The notes under the pieces were generated by a model. The model had not been told where the DNA came from, did no database searches, and saw nothing but the letters and a program-made list of their open reading frames with translations. Shown here one piece after another: positions 46,999 to 59,083 of a stretch of 64,000 nucleotides of DNA. The stretch lies in NCBI GenBank assembly GCA_021613535.1, contig CP075494.1, forward strand, positions 11,346,001 to 11,410,000, read 5' to 3'. Source of the stretch: Adineta vaga (lineage: Eukaryota > Rotifera). How positions within the stretch are numbered: position 1 is the stretch's first letter; every line of letters starts with the position of its first letter. Made by a program: the position numbers and the translations under genes.

Positions 46999-47669
46999 AT
47001 TTTTGGATTTTTTTCTATTTTTCTTATCAGCGAGTTTATTACGTCCATGCGCATATGTGTATAGAAAAATGAATCTTGTTCGATTCAATCGGCAGTGGTT
47101 TTTTTCTTTGCTCAATGTGTAGCTTTGCATTCTATTCTTCGTTTTTCTTCTTTCAGAAAAACAACTAACTACACTTTTCCTTCTATTTCTTACAATTTTA
47201 TGCTCATTTGTCAACATATGTGCACACTTTATTCGTATATACATACATATTATATATATATATATATTCCTTTCAACTAATGTCTTTATTATTCTTGTTT
47301 TAATGGGTGCACAACGAAAATAACGTTGATATAGGAAGAATTTACTTAATTCGATTCTTTTTCTAGAAATGATATCATATTCGAATGAAATCTATGGTTA
47401 TAGATAGCAACTTCTTTTTGTTTTCTGAAGAACAGTATATTCGATGTAATGTTTATTTAATTGAACAGCTTATTTTTAAATAAACATTTTCAATAACTTA
47501 TCATCAAGTTTCCCTACAGAACTTTCTGAAGAAGACTACTTTATTGAAATAGATCTATGCTTCAAAAAAATCTATCATACGTTGATGATAGTTCGAAATA
47601 CTAACATTTCTGGCTTGATTTTTTAAACAACTACAGAAAAATGACAGTCATTATTTTTCTTTTGTAGAT
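46999..47669. promoter_or_regulatory. Intergenic region, REPS to mTERF, including operon promoter
   Basis: About 670 bp. Contains (TA)n at about 47250-47268. At its right end a pyrimidine tract TTATTTTTCTTTTGTAG (47651-47667) stops two bases before the mTERF ATG, the geometry expected for spliced-leader addition. Confidence 0.45.
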
Positions 47670-48965
47670 ATGTTGTCATTTATTCGTCTGAGATGTTATC
47701 CAATTATTCGTTTATCAACAGGTACTGATAGTTTTCCGATACAATACTCAAGCATCGATTGAGAATGAGTGAAAGGTTCGATTTTGTTCTTTAATTTAGT
47801 TCGTTATGCTTCATCGAAAAAGAAACATATGACCTCTTCGACACCTGCTCTTCGTCATAATTGGCTTGAAATGTCATCCGAACTTTGTCTATCGGATTCA
47901 TCAAGCTTATCATCAACTCCAGATTCTGTTTTTAACACTCGTTTAATTCAATATCTCTCTGATTCTATCAAAACACCTCTCACTGAAAATGTTCAACAAA
48001 ATCTATTAACTAATTTTCAATCCTGGTCACCTCAAGAATTCTATGATCTCGTTTCTATTCTTGGTTCATATGGTTTACAGCCTGTTGATGCTCTTCGTCT
48101 ATTAATAAATCTTCCATCTGCTGATAAAACGATTATTAATATTGAAAATTTCAAACAATGTTTTGAAAATCTTCTTCAATTAAAATTTGATACAACTACA
48201 CGATCAATTCTGATTTCAAATGATCCACATATAATTCAATATGATTTAAGTTACTTTCGTGAACGTTTCGATGTTCTCATGTGTTATTTTACAAAACGTG
48301 AAATTAATAAATTAGTTCGTACACATAAGAAAATCTTTAGTGAATCTTGGCCTGATTTAGATTATAAAATTAATTATTTGAAAATTATGTTATTTGCATC
48401 AACACGAGATATTGTAGAATCAGGTGCTTTAGCTTATTCAATTGATCATATACGTCAACGATATTTATTTGTTTATCGTGCCGGATTATTCAAACGTGTT
48501 CGTCATCAAGAACAATATGTTCAACAACGTGATTTAAATATTAGTTTAATCGATATATTCAGTACGAGTTTATCAACATTCTTAAAACGAACAACAAATA
48601 ATCTTCTTCGTCAAGATGATTATCAAGCATTTATTGATTCACTTAGATATGAAGTTTTTGATGATGAATTTCGACAATATTTAACACTTGATCATCAACG
48701 AAAGAAATGGTCAAAAGAAAAACTTAGTACGGAATTATATGAAAGACGTCATTGGATGAGTGAATTAGATATGTATAATAATCTTGATGAAGATGATTTT
48801 GATACAGATGAAAAGAGTTTAACAATTGCAAATGAAAAATCAGTGACGATACGAACTAATGAAGAAACTAAACCGAGTGCATGGCATTCATTATCAAATT
48901 ATAATCCTGATCGACATCAAAGAAGAAAACTTCGACAAAATATTGATCCTGATCTTCGAATGTAA
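47670..48965 (+). CDS. Mitochondrial transcription termination factor family protein (MTERF4-like)
   Basis: Exon 1 (47670-47721) plus exon 2 (47800-48965). Together they give a basic mitochondrial presequence, MLSFIRLRCYPIIRLSTVRY followed by ASSKKKHM. The body contains repeated mTERF helical units: FYDLVSILGSYGLQPVDALR and later NINPHIIQYD-like leucine-rich repeats, then YLKIMLFASTRDIVESGALA and HIRQRYLFVYRAGLF. The SGAL...HIRxRYxFL pattern is close to MTERF4, which recruits NSUN4 to the mitochondrial ribosome. Other MTERF members are possible. The C-terminal 80 residues are acidic and variable. Its downstream same-strand neighbour, 47 bp away, is the mitoribosomal protein uS17m, which supports a mitochondrial translation role. 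Confidence 0.75.
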
Positions 48966-48970
48966 TAATG

Positions 48971-48995
48971 TTAGTTTTGTTTTGTTCTTTTTCAG
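48971..48995 (+). promoter_or_regulatory. Candidate trans-splice acceptor before uS17m
   Basis: TTAGTTTTGTTTTGTTC-type tract ending TTTTTCAG, 17 bp before the uS17m ATG and only 6 bp after the mTERF stop codon. There is no room for a promoter. Confidence 0.6.
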
Positions 48996-49012
48996 ATAGA
49001 ATAGATAATTGA

Positions 49013-49487
49013 ATGGCAGCACAAATAGCAAATCTACCAAGTTTATTAGTTGGTCGAGTATTAACAAAAAGTAATACAACAACAGCAATTGTTCGAGTTT
49101 TACAAATGAAACTTGATGATAAATTCGATATGTTTTTTAATCAACGTAAATATGATGAGAATGAAGACATATGTGATTGAAATAATCCTATTGGTTGTTG
49201 TTTCTTTTTTCGTAGGTATTGATTATAAAGCATTTGATAAACGTGAACAAACGAAAGTGGGTGATATTGTCTTATTGAAGAAACGACCAACATTGGAATG
49301 TCGTTATCCATTAGAACGTTTTGAAATTAGTGAAATTATTTATGAACTTGGTCGTATTAAAGATCCTTTAACTGGTCGACGATGTAATGGTTTACGATTT
49401 CTTGATGAATCTTCTGTTGCTGTTGATCGTGAAAATCAATTGAAGCGTTCATCACCAGCACCGTTACCGACGAAGCCAAATGAATAA
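49013..49487 (+). CDS. MRPS17: Mitochondrial small-subunit ribosomal protein uS17m
   Basis: Two exons (49013-49145, 49216-49487) encode 134 residues. The OB-fold of S17 is clear: LLVGRVLTKSNTTTAIVRVL, then an intron after FFNQR, then IDYKAFDKREQTKVGDIVLL. In human MRPS17 the matching blocks are [33 protein letters not shown] and CTVGDIVLL. It binds helices of 12S rRNA in the mitoribosome. The C-terminal extension (ERFEISEIIYELGRIKDPLT then GRRCNGLRFLD) follows the mitochondrial rather than the bacterial form. Confidence 0.92.
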
Positions 49488-49512
49488 AAATTTTGTTTTT
49501 TGTATTCAGTGA

Positions 49513-49552
49513 AATAAAAATAAAAAACGTCCTTTAGAATATCATTTTTCAG
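49513..49552 (+). promoter_or_regulatory. Poly(A) signal and trans-splice acceptor between uS17m and TXNDC16-like
   Basis: AATAAA at 49513-49518 is followed by a T-rich tract ending ATCATTTTTCAG at 49552, 12 bp before the next ATG. A poly(A) signal about 35 bp upstream of an acceptor is the classic layout of an internal operon junction. Confidence 0.6.
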
Positions 49553-49564
49553 ATAAATAAATCG

Positions 49565-52500
49565 ATGTTTTGGATTCTTCTACTCTTTCTCAATTCGGTT
49601 GTTACCGATGATTCGATGGAAAAATTTAAATCATGTAATAGTGAAGAATGCATTTTAATGCAATGTTATTTTCCCGTTTGTAAGTGCATAGAAATATTAT
49701 CATGTATTTCAATCAATATATTTTCTTAGCCGAATTTTTAAATGCTACACAAAATGAATTGAAAGTCTTCGAAAATTTCATCGAATCAAATCATATCTTT
49801 ATTAGTTATGTAAGCTTAGTGATCATTAAACGAATGATCGAACAGAGTTGAATTTTATTTTTTAGCATTTATGTAATGATTTATCCGTTGATAATATGGA
49901 CGAAGTTGGTGCATGTATTTATGGTATACTTTTTAAACTCTATCAGTTAGTTTAGTAAATCGGAAGAGATATCTAATGTCTGAAAGTTTATTTCGATAGA
50001 TTTGATGCAAATTTAACTGTACATCAACGTGTTCATGTTCAACAAGCACAAATTCAAGATGAATCAATTGCTATTGTTATTGATATGATGTAAACGACTG
50101 GATAATTATTTTTCTTTTTAATATTGTAAAATGAGTTTTATTAGATCAAAACTTCTGTATCGAATTGAATCGATGGATGATTCGGAAAAATTGAAAAATT
50201 TCATTCGAAAATCAAAGAAAGAAGAAGATGTGGTTGTTATTAATGCTTCATCGCTTACTCCAAAATGTATAGAGAAAACTTACATATGAATACTTATATC
50301 GATTATCAATTTCTAATTGTTTTTTTTTCAGTACATTTGGATGTGAGTCGAACAATATTGAATTATGGACTTTGGTTTACTTTCGTCTATGCTGCTATAC
50401 TGTAAGTATTGCTTACATAACAAATCTAGATTCATCTCTTTATTGTTTCTTGACTGATAGAGATAATAAAAAGACTGATTGTTTATATAACCTCTACTTA
50501 TCAGATGATAAAATGGACTCGTCAAAATGTATAATGGAAAATGATATTCGAATGACATTAGAACAGTTAATAGGAACGAATACTGATCAATTAGATACTA
50601 TTAAATCATATTCTGATCTGTTTCGTGTAAATGGCTTTCCAAGAATATTACCAACATTATTTTATATTCACAAAAATTCGACGTTTACTCTAGTATCAAA
50701 CAAACACATTATTATCATTCCGATCGATATGTAAGGAGAAAAACTTAGACTTTAAGAACAAAAAATAACTTGAATCGATCACTTTAGACTCAATTTTAAA
50801 ACTACCGATGTAGACGATCATTTGTTGTTACATGGTCCTTATCCTTTCTATCTATTTTGGTCGTCCAAACAAGTAAGAATTTAATCCCTGAATCTATTTC
50901 ATAATGTATGGTCATAAATGTGATAGAATGCATTTCAACGTCTAGGTGATCAACCATCTGATGAACTTATTAACATGTTACTTTATAATGAACAAGAACA
51001 TGATATGAAAAGTAAATCATATTCTTTGCAATTTAAATATCTTTATTCTGAAATAGATGCGTATGGCATGATTGATGATGAAGTTCGATATCTAGCTGAT
51101 AGTTTCAATGAAATTGAACCTAATCCTAATGTTATATTCCTCAAAACTCAAAACGATTACTTTCAGATTCGAAAAACTTCTCCTAAAACTGCCGTTCTTT
51201 TTACGGTTAAATGGGATTCGACATCGAAATTAGCTCGACGAACATTTCATCATTTAGCATTACATCTTCATACTTATTTACCAATGATTGATATTGATTG
51301 TTTCGATTGGACAGATCTATGTCATGAGGAAAATATCCTTCAATGGCCAACATTGATTTTAACTGAAAATATACCAGAAAGTAAAAGATATCAAGGAAGT
51401 ACAAATGAACAGGAAATGGGATTAACATTATTTCGGTAAGTGAAAAGATGATTTATGATATATTATGATAAAGATTATTTAGTTTTGCTGTAAATCAACC
51501 GTACGAAATTGAAGATGAGATGATAAAGAATAATCTATTGAATTCTCAACAAATTATTGTACTTGCACGAATTCAGCATGAAGAGAAATCTTGTACGTAT
51601 AATTGATGAAAATACTTTCTTTTATTCATATAGTAATGTCTATTCCAGTATATAATATTTATAAGAATCTAGTCGATATATTTCGAGATAATGAACATAT
51701 CTTTTTTATGTTTCATTATACAATTGAAAGGTAGAAGATAAGGTTAAGGGATTTTCTTGATTGATTTTGATTGAATGATTTTGTTTGAAACAAGATTCAT
51801 TATTGCAATGTTTAGATCTTCGTTGATGATTAAACAGAAACATGGTGATGTTCATTCATCATTTGAACCAAAAACGACCGTGTATCCATTCAATGAAGAT
51901 ATCAGTTATCTTCAAACGTTAATTAATGATGCTCTTCGAATTCAGTTGGTTTGTTCAATACTAGTTATTTTAATTGACATGATATTTAGGAGTTTTTTTT
52001 TTGTGTTCATACAAGATTCCATTCAATCCCGTCGATTTTATCAAGTCAACATCAACGCTATTTATTGTTGCTAGTCATTCGCAACTTTCTCAATTGAACC
52101 ATTATTTTACGTCGGAAGATTCATTTGAAGAACTTCCTGTCGTTTGGATTGATACGTAAGTTGATCTATGAAATTAGTTTTATATCAATGAACAATATCA
52201 TTTAGAAATTCACCATGGATTCTTACGATTAATCAATATGGTGATATAGTCTACCCAGCAATGATTTATATTGATTTTTCAAAGGTTAGTTTTATAAACG
52301 AAAGAACAATAAGATGAAGTCGAATGTTATCAATTATTTTAGGGACATGTTTATGTGAATTCTACACTAATCGATGTGAATATTTGGATCAAAACTGTTC
52401 GCATGCGATCAACAACACCTTTTTGTATGCGAGAATTCATTCTTTTTCATAAATAACTTCATTATTGTATAGATGAGTTATCATCGATAGAAATGAATGA

Positions 52501-52723
52501 GAGACCATCACAAGAAGCAACGGATTTCAATAAGGAAATGAATGATGAACAATTACTCGATGAATATCATCTAATTCATGAAGAAAGTGAGAAAATTAAT
52601 GAACATGGATTAGGTAATTCTCAAATGAGTAGTTTACTTATTAGTTTTTTAATGAAACGAATGCCTCTTTTTGTTTTTTTAGGATTTGATATGAATGGTA
52701 TACCTATTGAAACAATGGGCTAA
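49565..52723 (+). CDS. TXNDC16: TXNDC16-like ER thioredoxin-domain protein
   Basis: More than ten small exons. A signal peptide starts MFWILLLFLNSVVT. The luminal protein contains a series of thioredoxin-like folds. The clearest is in the exon at about 50945-51436: KTAVLFTVKWDSTSKLARRT, MIDIDCFDWTDLCHEENILQ and WPTLILTENIPESKRYQGST. That is the pattern of human TXNDC16 (INCADWSDVCTKQNV...FPIIKMY...YAG). The redox CxxC is absent; the position reads WDSTSK. A further block (WILTINQYGDIVYPAMIYID) matches the last thioredoxin-like fold, and a charged tail ends PIETMG. TXNDC16 is a poorly characterised ER glycoprotein. As there is no CxxC, it is probably a binding or scaffold protein rather than an oxidoreductase. 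Confidence 0.78.
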
Positions 52724-53107
52724 ATAACTTTGTTTTTTTTCCTGTTCTATACCAGACTTTAATATGAAAATTCACTACATTCTATCTTTGAGAAATGTAA
52801 CCTATCGAAAAAAACAAATTCCTTCACAAAAGAATGAATTCATTCAAACTAGTTATGAGCATACCATTGCCATACTTATCTTTCAGCGTACACTCAGTAA
52901 GTAATCATCTCCATTTCGTCTTCAAAGGTAAAATTTGATAAAAATCAGAGTATCAAATATTTCACTTTATTTATTAATAAATCATTTGAATTATTGTACA
53001 TGCAAAAACGACAACAAAGATCATCGAAAGACAGATTCACATATACAAAAGTAGAATAGAGAAAATTTATCACCAAAATATTGCGCAAAAGAAAAATCTT
53101 GCACCAT
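52724..53107. other. Convergent 3' region (TXNDC16-like + / membrane protein -)
   Basis: About 380 bp. It holds only the two 3' UTRs as far as I can see. Confidence 0.4.
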
Positions 53108-53684
53108 TCAAAAACGTTGTTTTTGTATTGTACTAGCTAAGTCATTATATCGATTATTAGCTGGATAATTATTATAATTTTTTGTATTATCAATTGCTTG
53201 ACCAGATTTTCTTCCATGATGATTTTGACCTATTGGGTCATTACATGAAATAACTGAAACTGGTTTATTAGTTTGATTATTATTTGAAAATGTCACATTG
53301 GTTGGTGTATAATAAGAAGTTATCACAGGACTTGATTTTTTCTTTTGTAAAGAAACATGTTCAATATCACCGGAACGAATAGATACTCGAGTTATTGATT
53401 GTTGATCAAGAGATTTCGACGTTGTTGGTCGACTAAAATGATTCATTTTCTGATAAATTGAACTACGCATTGAACTCCATTTAGCTGTATTCCAAATATC
53501 AGCAACACCAATCTTTGTCCAATAAAAATGAACTAAGAAGGCACAGACACCGATAATCACTAGAGAAAACAAATCAATGAGACTCAATTTTATTGTCTTC
53601 GTTCTTAAACAATCAAAACAAACCGATGACAACAGCTAAAACAATAATAACAATAATGTCAGTTGTTAAATAACTTTCCGGCAT
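53108..53684 (-). CDS. Small single-pass membrane protein, unrecognised
   Basis: Two exons: exon 1 from the ATG at 53684 (MPESYLTTDIIVIIVLAVVI) and exon 2 from about 53562 to 53108, joined in phase across a 64-bp intron inside the membrane segment. The span continues VIIGVCAFLVHFYW. The remaining 130 residues are basic and Ser/Asn-rich (KMNHFSRPTTSKSLDQQSIT ... STIQKQRF), probably cytosolic and disordered. A short extracellular N-terminus and no signal peptide suggest a type III topology. No family recognised. Confidence 0.6.
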
Positions 53685-55467
53685 GTTTAACTGGAAAAAA
53701 TATTGAAATAAGTAGCTTTTATTTTCTAGAGTGCTTTAATAAACGCATACATACGTAATAAGTGACGTTGATAAATAGTCAAAAACCGTTTTGAGCGTGA
53801 TCAAAATTATTAAACTAGAAAAGAGAGAATTTCAATCGTTCAATACAGGAAACACCGAATCTTAAGTCTCATCAAATGATTTCTCTTGTAAGCATCATAT
53901 TATTAAAACAATTATTCATGACTGAAATGATTCCCTTTTCGATAATTATCGCAATGTGTCAACAGACATATTAACCTTGAATTATGTGAAAACAGACAGA
54001 AAACGAATAATTTAAAAATCTATCGTTTTCTAATTTGTTTAAAAGATGTGGTTTTTTTCTCTCTTTCTATGTGTGAGAAAACATCCCTAACTTATTGTGA
54101 CAGCAAGAAAGGTTGCTAGAGAAACAAACAGAAAATTCATAATTGTAGAACTATTGAAAATTTTTAGGTTTCTATTGATAGTGGAGAATATTGTTTGAAA
54201 AGAATCTGCAGATGTTGCAATCAAGGTTACGAAGACACAGAACTGATCAATGTAGTTTTGTTGTTATGAAATGTAATTTATAACATGGGTTTATAATTAA
54301 TCCTTTCTTACCTTTCGATTTTATGTTTCTAATGTCATTTTTTAAAGGGTATTTGAACGTTTTATCTACTCACAATTGTTGTTAGAAAAGCGTTGGAGAG
54401 TGTTCTCTGTAATGAAAATGATGTTTGCCGAATAGAAGAGGAAGAAAAGCCGTCGAGTAGGATGATGATGATGATGAAGAAAAACCGACGAGTTACTTCG
54501 TCAAGTTATTCTCTATGAAAAATATCAAGAGAAGGAAAATATGACGAAGGTAGATGAACATTGTTTTGATAAGGAAAAGAATCGACTATTAGTATGATAA
54601 GATGTAATGAAAACTTTAACCATTAAATTTTTATACTGACAACAAAATCAGCACAGTGATTATCGATCTTTTGCGTTCTTTCTGACGATGTTTTTTCATC
54701 AAAATGACATCGTTTCAAATTCAAGGTTATTGGTCTATTTGTTGTTATTATGTTTTTGTATTTAATCAAAAACAGCAAAATATATGTTTGATAGGTTCTT
54801 GAGTAATGTTTTTGAAGAATATAAAATTCGAGATATTGTTTTTATGAAATAACAAATGTATCATACATGATATTTATCATGGATTAATGCTAGAATAAAG
54901 AAATAAGAGAAATGATTCATTTCATCAGTAGAAATTCGACGATAATTGAGTTTGTCATAGTTGTAAAGTTTCTTTTTTTTTGAGAAGAGACAAAACAACA
55001 GCTGCGAATGAAACATTATTAATGAGCCGTATATCGGAGAAAAATTATGACTATAGTAAATACCATAATTTTCTTTCTCTATACATGACTTTGAAAAAGT
55101 CAAATTGTCATCGTAATAAATTTCCAATGTTGCTTCTTTCAATAGAGGTACTCCGTGGTTATCTAACCTTATGACTATCTCTCTCTCTCTCTCTCTCTCC
55201 CTTCCAATGTAATATGACAAAAATTAACAACATCAGTTGATAGTCACTATTTCGAGTTTGTTACGTTGCTAACGTAATTTGTTTTTTTTATTTATTTGAA
55301 GAAATGAGAATAAAATAACAGACGGTTCTCTTTCAACTACTAAAAAATTTATTTTTCTTTGTGGATGCATTGTCAAAAGAATGAAAAAGAAGAAGAAAAA
55401 AAAAGGAAAATAAGAATTCTTGTGTCTCTCAATCAACTTGTAAAGTGAAACAAAACCTATTGTGGAC
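53685..55467. other. Large divergent intergenic region
   Basis: About 1.8 kb between head-to-head genes. It contains a (CT)n tract at 55177-55200 and a GATGATGATGATG tract near 54461. No supported gene or RNA; short open frames here look like chance. Confidence 0.45.
55177..55200. repeat. (CT)n microsatellite
   Basis: Twelve CT units, about 270 bp upstream of the fibronectin-III gene. Confidence 0.85.
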
Positions 55468-58286
55468 ATGTTAGAGTACCAGTCCGATGCATCGTCCTTT
55501 GATACAACTAATACAAATACTCAACCGAAAATTAATTTAAAACTTTCAGCACATGGAAATATTTTCGCTGATTGGAGCCAATTAGCACGACCAGACAATG
55601 TTCGAGATTGTATCATACATTACAAGAGTCTAAATACGAATGAAGTAAAATTCGTTTGTTAGAAAAAGCAAATTTTCTTCTCTTTTCTTTTCTAAACTAG
55701 AGTCATACAATTCGTGTCTCACGAAAGAAACAAAATAGTTATTTGAAGAAAATTCAGCCAGGTCATTTATATGAAGTACATGTTTGCGCTGTGGATAGTT
55801 CAGATCGAATTATTGCTTCAAGTCAACGCGCACAAATTCAAACGATAAACTCAAATGAAGGTCCTCGATTACGTGTGACGTAAATTTCAATCATAGTTGT
55901 TGATTGATCGAAAAGATAATTTTTTGATTTTGTTAGAAAAGCAACACCAGATTTTATTTGGTTGGAATGGAATAAACCAGAGGAGGTACTTGTAACAGAT
56001 ATTAAATCGTATAAAGTCGTTGTCAATGGGCAAACAAAAGTGGTTTTACCACCTGAAGAAAATAGATATGTTTTCAATGATGGACAAGTTGCAAAAAAGT
56101 ATATTTTTCAAATTGAAGTAATTACATTGTTCTTTTTCTCGACAGAATTGAATGAATAAGTTAATATTTATCTTTTAAGATGATTCGAAAAGATCAGAAG
56201 ATCAGTTCATCAGTTCCAGTAGCTGTCAAATGGCCAGGAGTGACAATACCGAAAACCCATGCAAATGTCAACGGTTGTGAAGAATTGATGATATGTTGGG
56301 GAGATTCAATGTCTATTAATGATGGAAATATTGAATTCTATACGGTTTGTTCTTGTTTGTCAATAATACATCAGGAAATCTGTTTCTTTAGCTTCATTTA
56401 TACAATTCTGATGGTCAATTATTGAATACAATTGGTCCGAATTCGTCTGAATGTCGTCAAATTTGTATAAAAGATATGAACAAAGGTGTTTATTTCTATA
56501 TACTTGAAATCAAACTTGCGAATTCAAACAAATCTATATCTTCACAACCGATACAAGTTGAATGTGGTAGTGAATCAAGATTACCGATATTAACATATAA
56601 TTACAGTGATTCAAATGATGAAAAACAATTAGTTAATATGGCTTATCATTTAATCAGTATACGAGATAAGTAAGAATCAATAATGGATTGAAATGTTCTA
56701 TTTTAATAAATTGTCGCTTCTATATTTAGTATGAAATCTAAACAGCTAATTGATCGATGTGAAAATCAACTTCATCAAATACTTTCAACATTAACTCAAC
56801 ATACAGGTTTGATTTTTGACAAGAAAAACTTTGACGAATCCTTTTTTTTTCTTGAAGATTTCATTCGAATTAATATAACGATTGAATCCAAAGTTACTGG
56901 AAATATCCTTCAAACTTATCGATTAATGATCGATGATGAAGAGACCAATACACCAATCCCTGGAACAGTGAAACAATTTCCATTACAAGTAAAATTGCAA
57001 CAACTATAAAATCTTAATTCACCGATGTTTTCTTCTCATCGAATTTAGCTTCCACGAAGAGATAAACCATATGAATTGTCCGTTTCAGTCACCCCAGCAT
57101 TGTACGGAACACAATCGAAGAAAGTCTTAGTTGAAGCTTCTGGTCAACTTACATTCTTCTGTGCACATTTTGGTCGAAATAAAGTTCTTAAAAGGTATTG
57201 TGAACAGACCTTTCCTACGATAAGATAAACACCGTAGTTCTTCATCTGAAACAAAAAACTCGATTCCCCATAATTAGTTACTAACCAATCGTATCTTTTT
57301 TGTTCACTAGCTGTGCATACACGGAAACCTTACCGCGTGAAAAACAATTCAAACAAGCAATTCATCAAGGTTTCCTAAAAACACCTTTAGCACTAGAAAA
57401 CATTGTACTCTACGATATAAGAACAGAAAAAAGCGTTGAACTACCATCATTAGGCAAATCACGTCGATTAACTATTCTTTTGTTCTATCATAATAAATGT
57501 ATACCATCAATCGCTCATTTGAATTATTTTGCGAAATATGCGTCTACTCATCCAAAACAAGTAATTAGTTGTATGATTTTAATCATTACAATGGTAATTT
57601 TGTTTATTTTAAGTGTACGTATACATCAACCAATTGTGTACCAACCGATTATGATGCTTTAAAAGAATTAGTCAAAGATTTTAACGATATACAATGTTAT
57701 ACAGACTTTTCATCAGATGATTTCGAATGTAAAAAAAATTGATTCATCTAGAATTACATTTTAGTCTCTTTCATTTGGATAGATATAACAAAAGAGAATG
57801 ACAAACCTCTAAATGAAATATTATCACTTGCCGGTGTTCCAATATATTTTGTTTTGGACTTTTCAAGTAAATTTGATGGGAAATAAAGAATAGAATAAAT
57901 TTTATTTTTCAAAATAGGTCGTATTGTTTGGAAAGGTCGTATATGTGCTCAAACTCAATTAGAATATGATGCGCACATGGATCATATTATTGCTGAAGTG
58001 AATAAAATTAAATGTTCATCCGAAAAATGTGAACTCTGCCAATACTGTTTACTTAAAGATGACGATATTTTAGAACATTTAAAAGGTAAACATAGGAATT
58101 CTTTCCAAATGATTTGATTTTGTTTAAAAAATATGAATAGAATTCGAAATCAAACAAAATATCATTCAACAACGATTTTTACGATCACAAACGAAAAGAC
58201 ATGACGGAGAGAAGGAAGATCGACGACGTCGAGTGGTATCAATGAAAGATCCACCAAACAAAACGAATCCCACGGAATATCATTAA
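55468..58286 (+). CDS. Fibronectin type III protein with C-terminal thioredoxin-like domain
   Basis: About thirteen exons encode roughly 700 residues. The N-terminus lacks a signal peptide (MLEYQSDASSFDTTNTNTQP). At least three FN3-like domains follow. FN3 hallmarks include NIFADWSQLARPDN, LYEVHVCAVDSSDRIIASSQ, FIWLEWNKPEEVLVTDIKSY and ELMICWGDSMSINDGNIEFY. From about 57310 a thioredoxin-like fold begins: SRRLTILLFYHNKCIPSIAH, then a Cys-rich insertion (CTYTSTNCVPTD) and the cis-proline strand LAGVPIYFVLDFSSRIVWKG. The site usually CxxC is CIPS, so only the first cysteine is kept. Near the C-terminus there is a CSSEKCELCQYC cluster. I do not know an orthologue. I infer a cytosolic redox-related or scaffold protein. 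Confidence 0.65.
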
Positions 58287-58479
58287 TTACTTTATCACAA
58301 ATCATTTACTTCAGAATAAAACAATATTTTTTCTACGAAAATATTTTTGAATAAATTCAATGAAATCTCAACATTCACATTTCCCGTATTTCTATAGAAA
58401 AACAGACATAATATACGATATGTTTTATTAATTAAAATAAAAAAAAGCGAATTTGTATAAACAAAATATAACGAATTTA

Positions 58480-59083
58480 TTAATTTGATTGTTTAACTTT
58501 AGCTGCTGTTTTAACACGACTACGACGATTTTTGAACCAAACCTAAATTTATAATCATGACATGTATATAAATTCCAATTTGTTTTAAATCATACTTGAA
58601 TGCGAGCTTCGGGTACATCAAGTCGTTCAGAAAGTTGTTCACGAAGTTGAATATCAGGATATGGATTCTTTTCAAATACTTGATCGAGTATATCAACTTG
58701 ATCTTTTGAGAAAATAGTACGTTGTCGACGACGACGACCAGCTGGTGGAACTATAAGATTAACATCTAATTATATTGTACGATTTTAATTGTTTTCTTTG
58801 TCTTACCTGATTCGAAAGTTGTATTTAATGTCGGTGTCACTTGCACAGAAGATGTTGGTTGAGCATAGATATTTGTCGTAGAATTATTATAAAGTACAAC
58901 TTGAGGTGTCGATTGTTCAGTATACGATGGATAATAGTAAGATGATGATGATGATGAATGTGTTGGAGTCGATTGTACTGGATATGAATAATATGGATCA
59001 ACATAAGAATCGTGAAGAGGACATGAGGATTGATAATAGTAGGATGATGATGATGATAATGGCGACGAATAGTATGAATCCAT
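58480..59083 (-). CDS. Divergent PRD-class homeodomain protein, K50 type
   Basis: Three exons (59083-58807, 58750-58596, 58542-58480), 164 residues. The N-terminal 90 residues are Tyr/Ser-rich (YYSSPLSSSSSYYYQSS...). The homeodomain (about 99-158) contains RRRRQRTIFSKDQVDILDQV, NPYPDIQLREQLSERLDVPE and ARIQVWFKNRRSRVKT. Residue 50 is lysine, as in Otx, Gsc, Pitx and bicoid, which predicts binding to TAATCC-type sites. The intron after homeodomain residue 46 is the PRD-class position. The sequence is too diverged to name the orthologue: helices 1 and 2 do not match Otx or Gsc well. The protein ends eight residues after the domain (AAKVKQSN). It is probably a developmental transcription factor. 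Confidence 0.85.

Noticed and set aside
54861-55220. Minus-strand frame starting with an RERERE run
   Set aside because: The run comes from the (CT)n microsatellite and the rest has no protein-like pattern.
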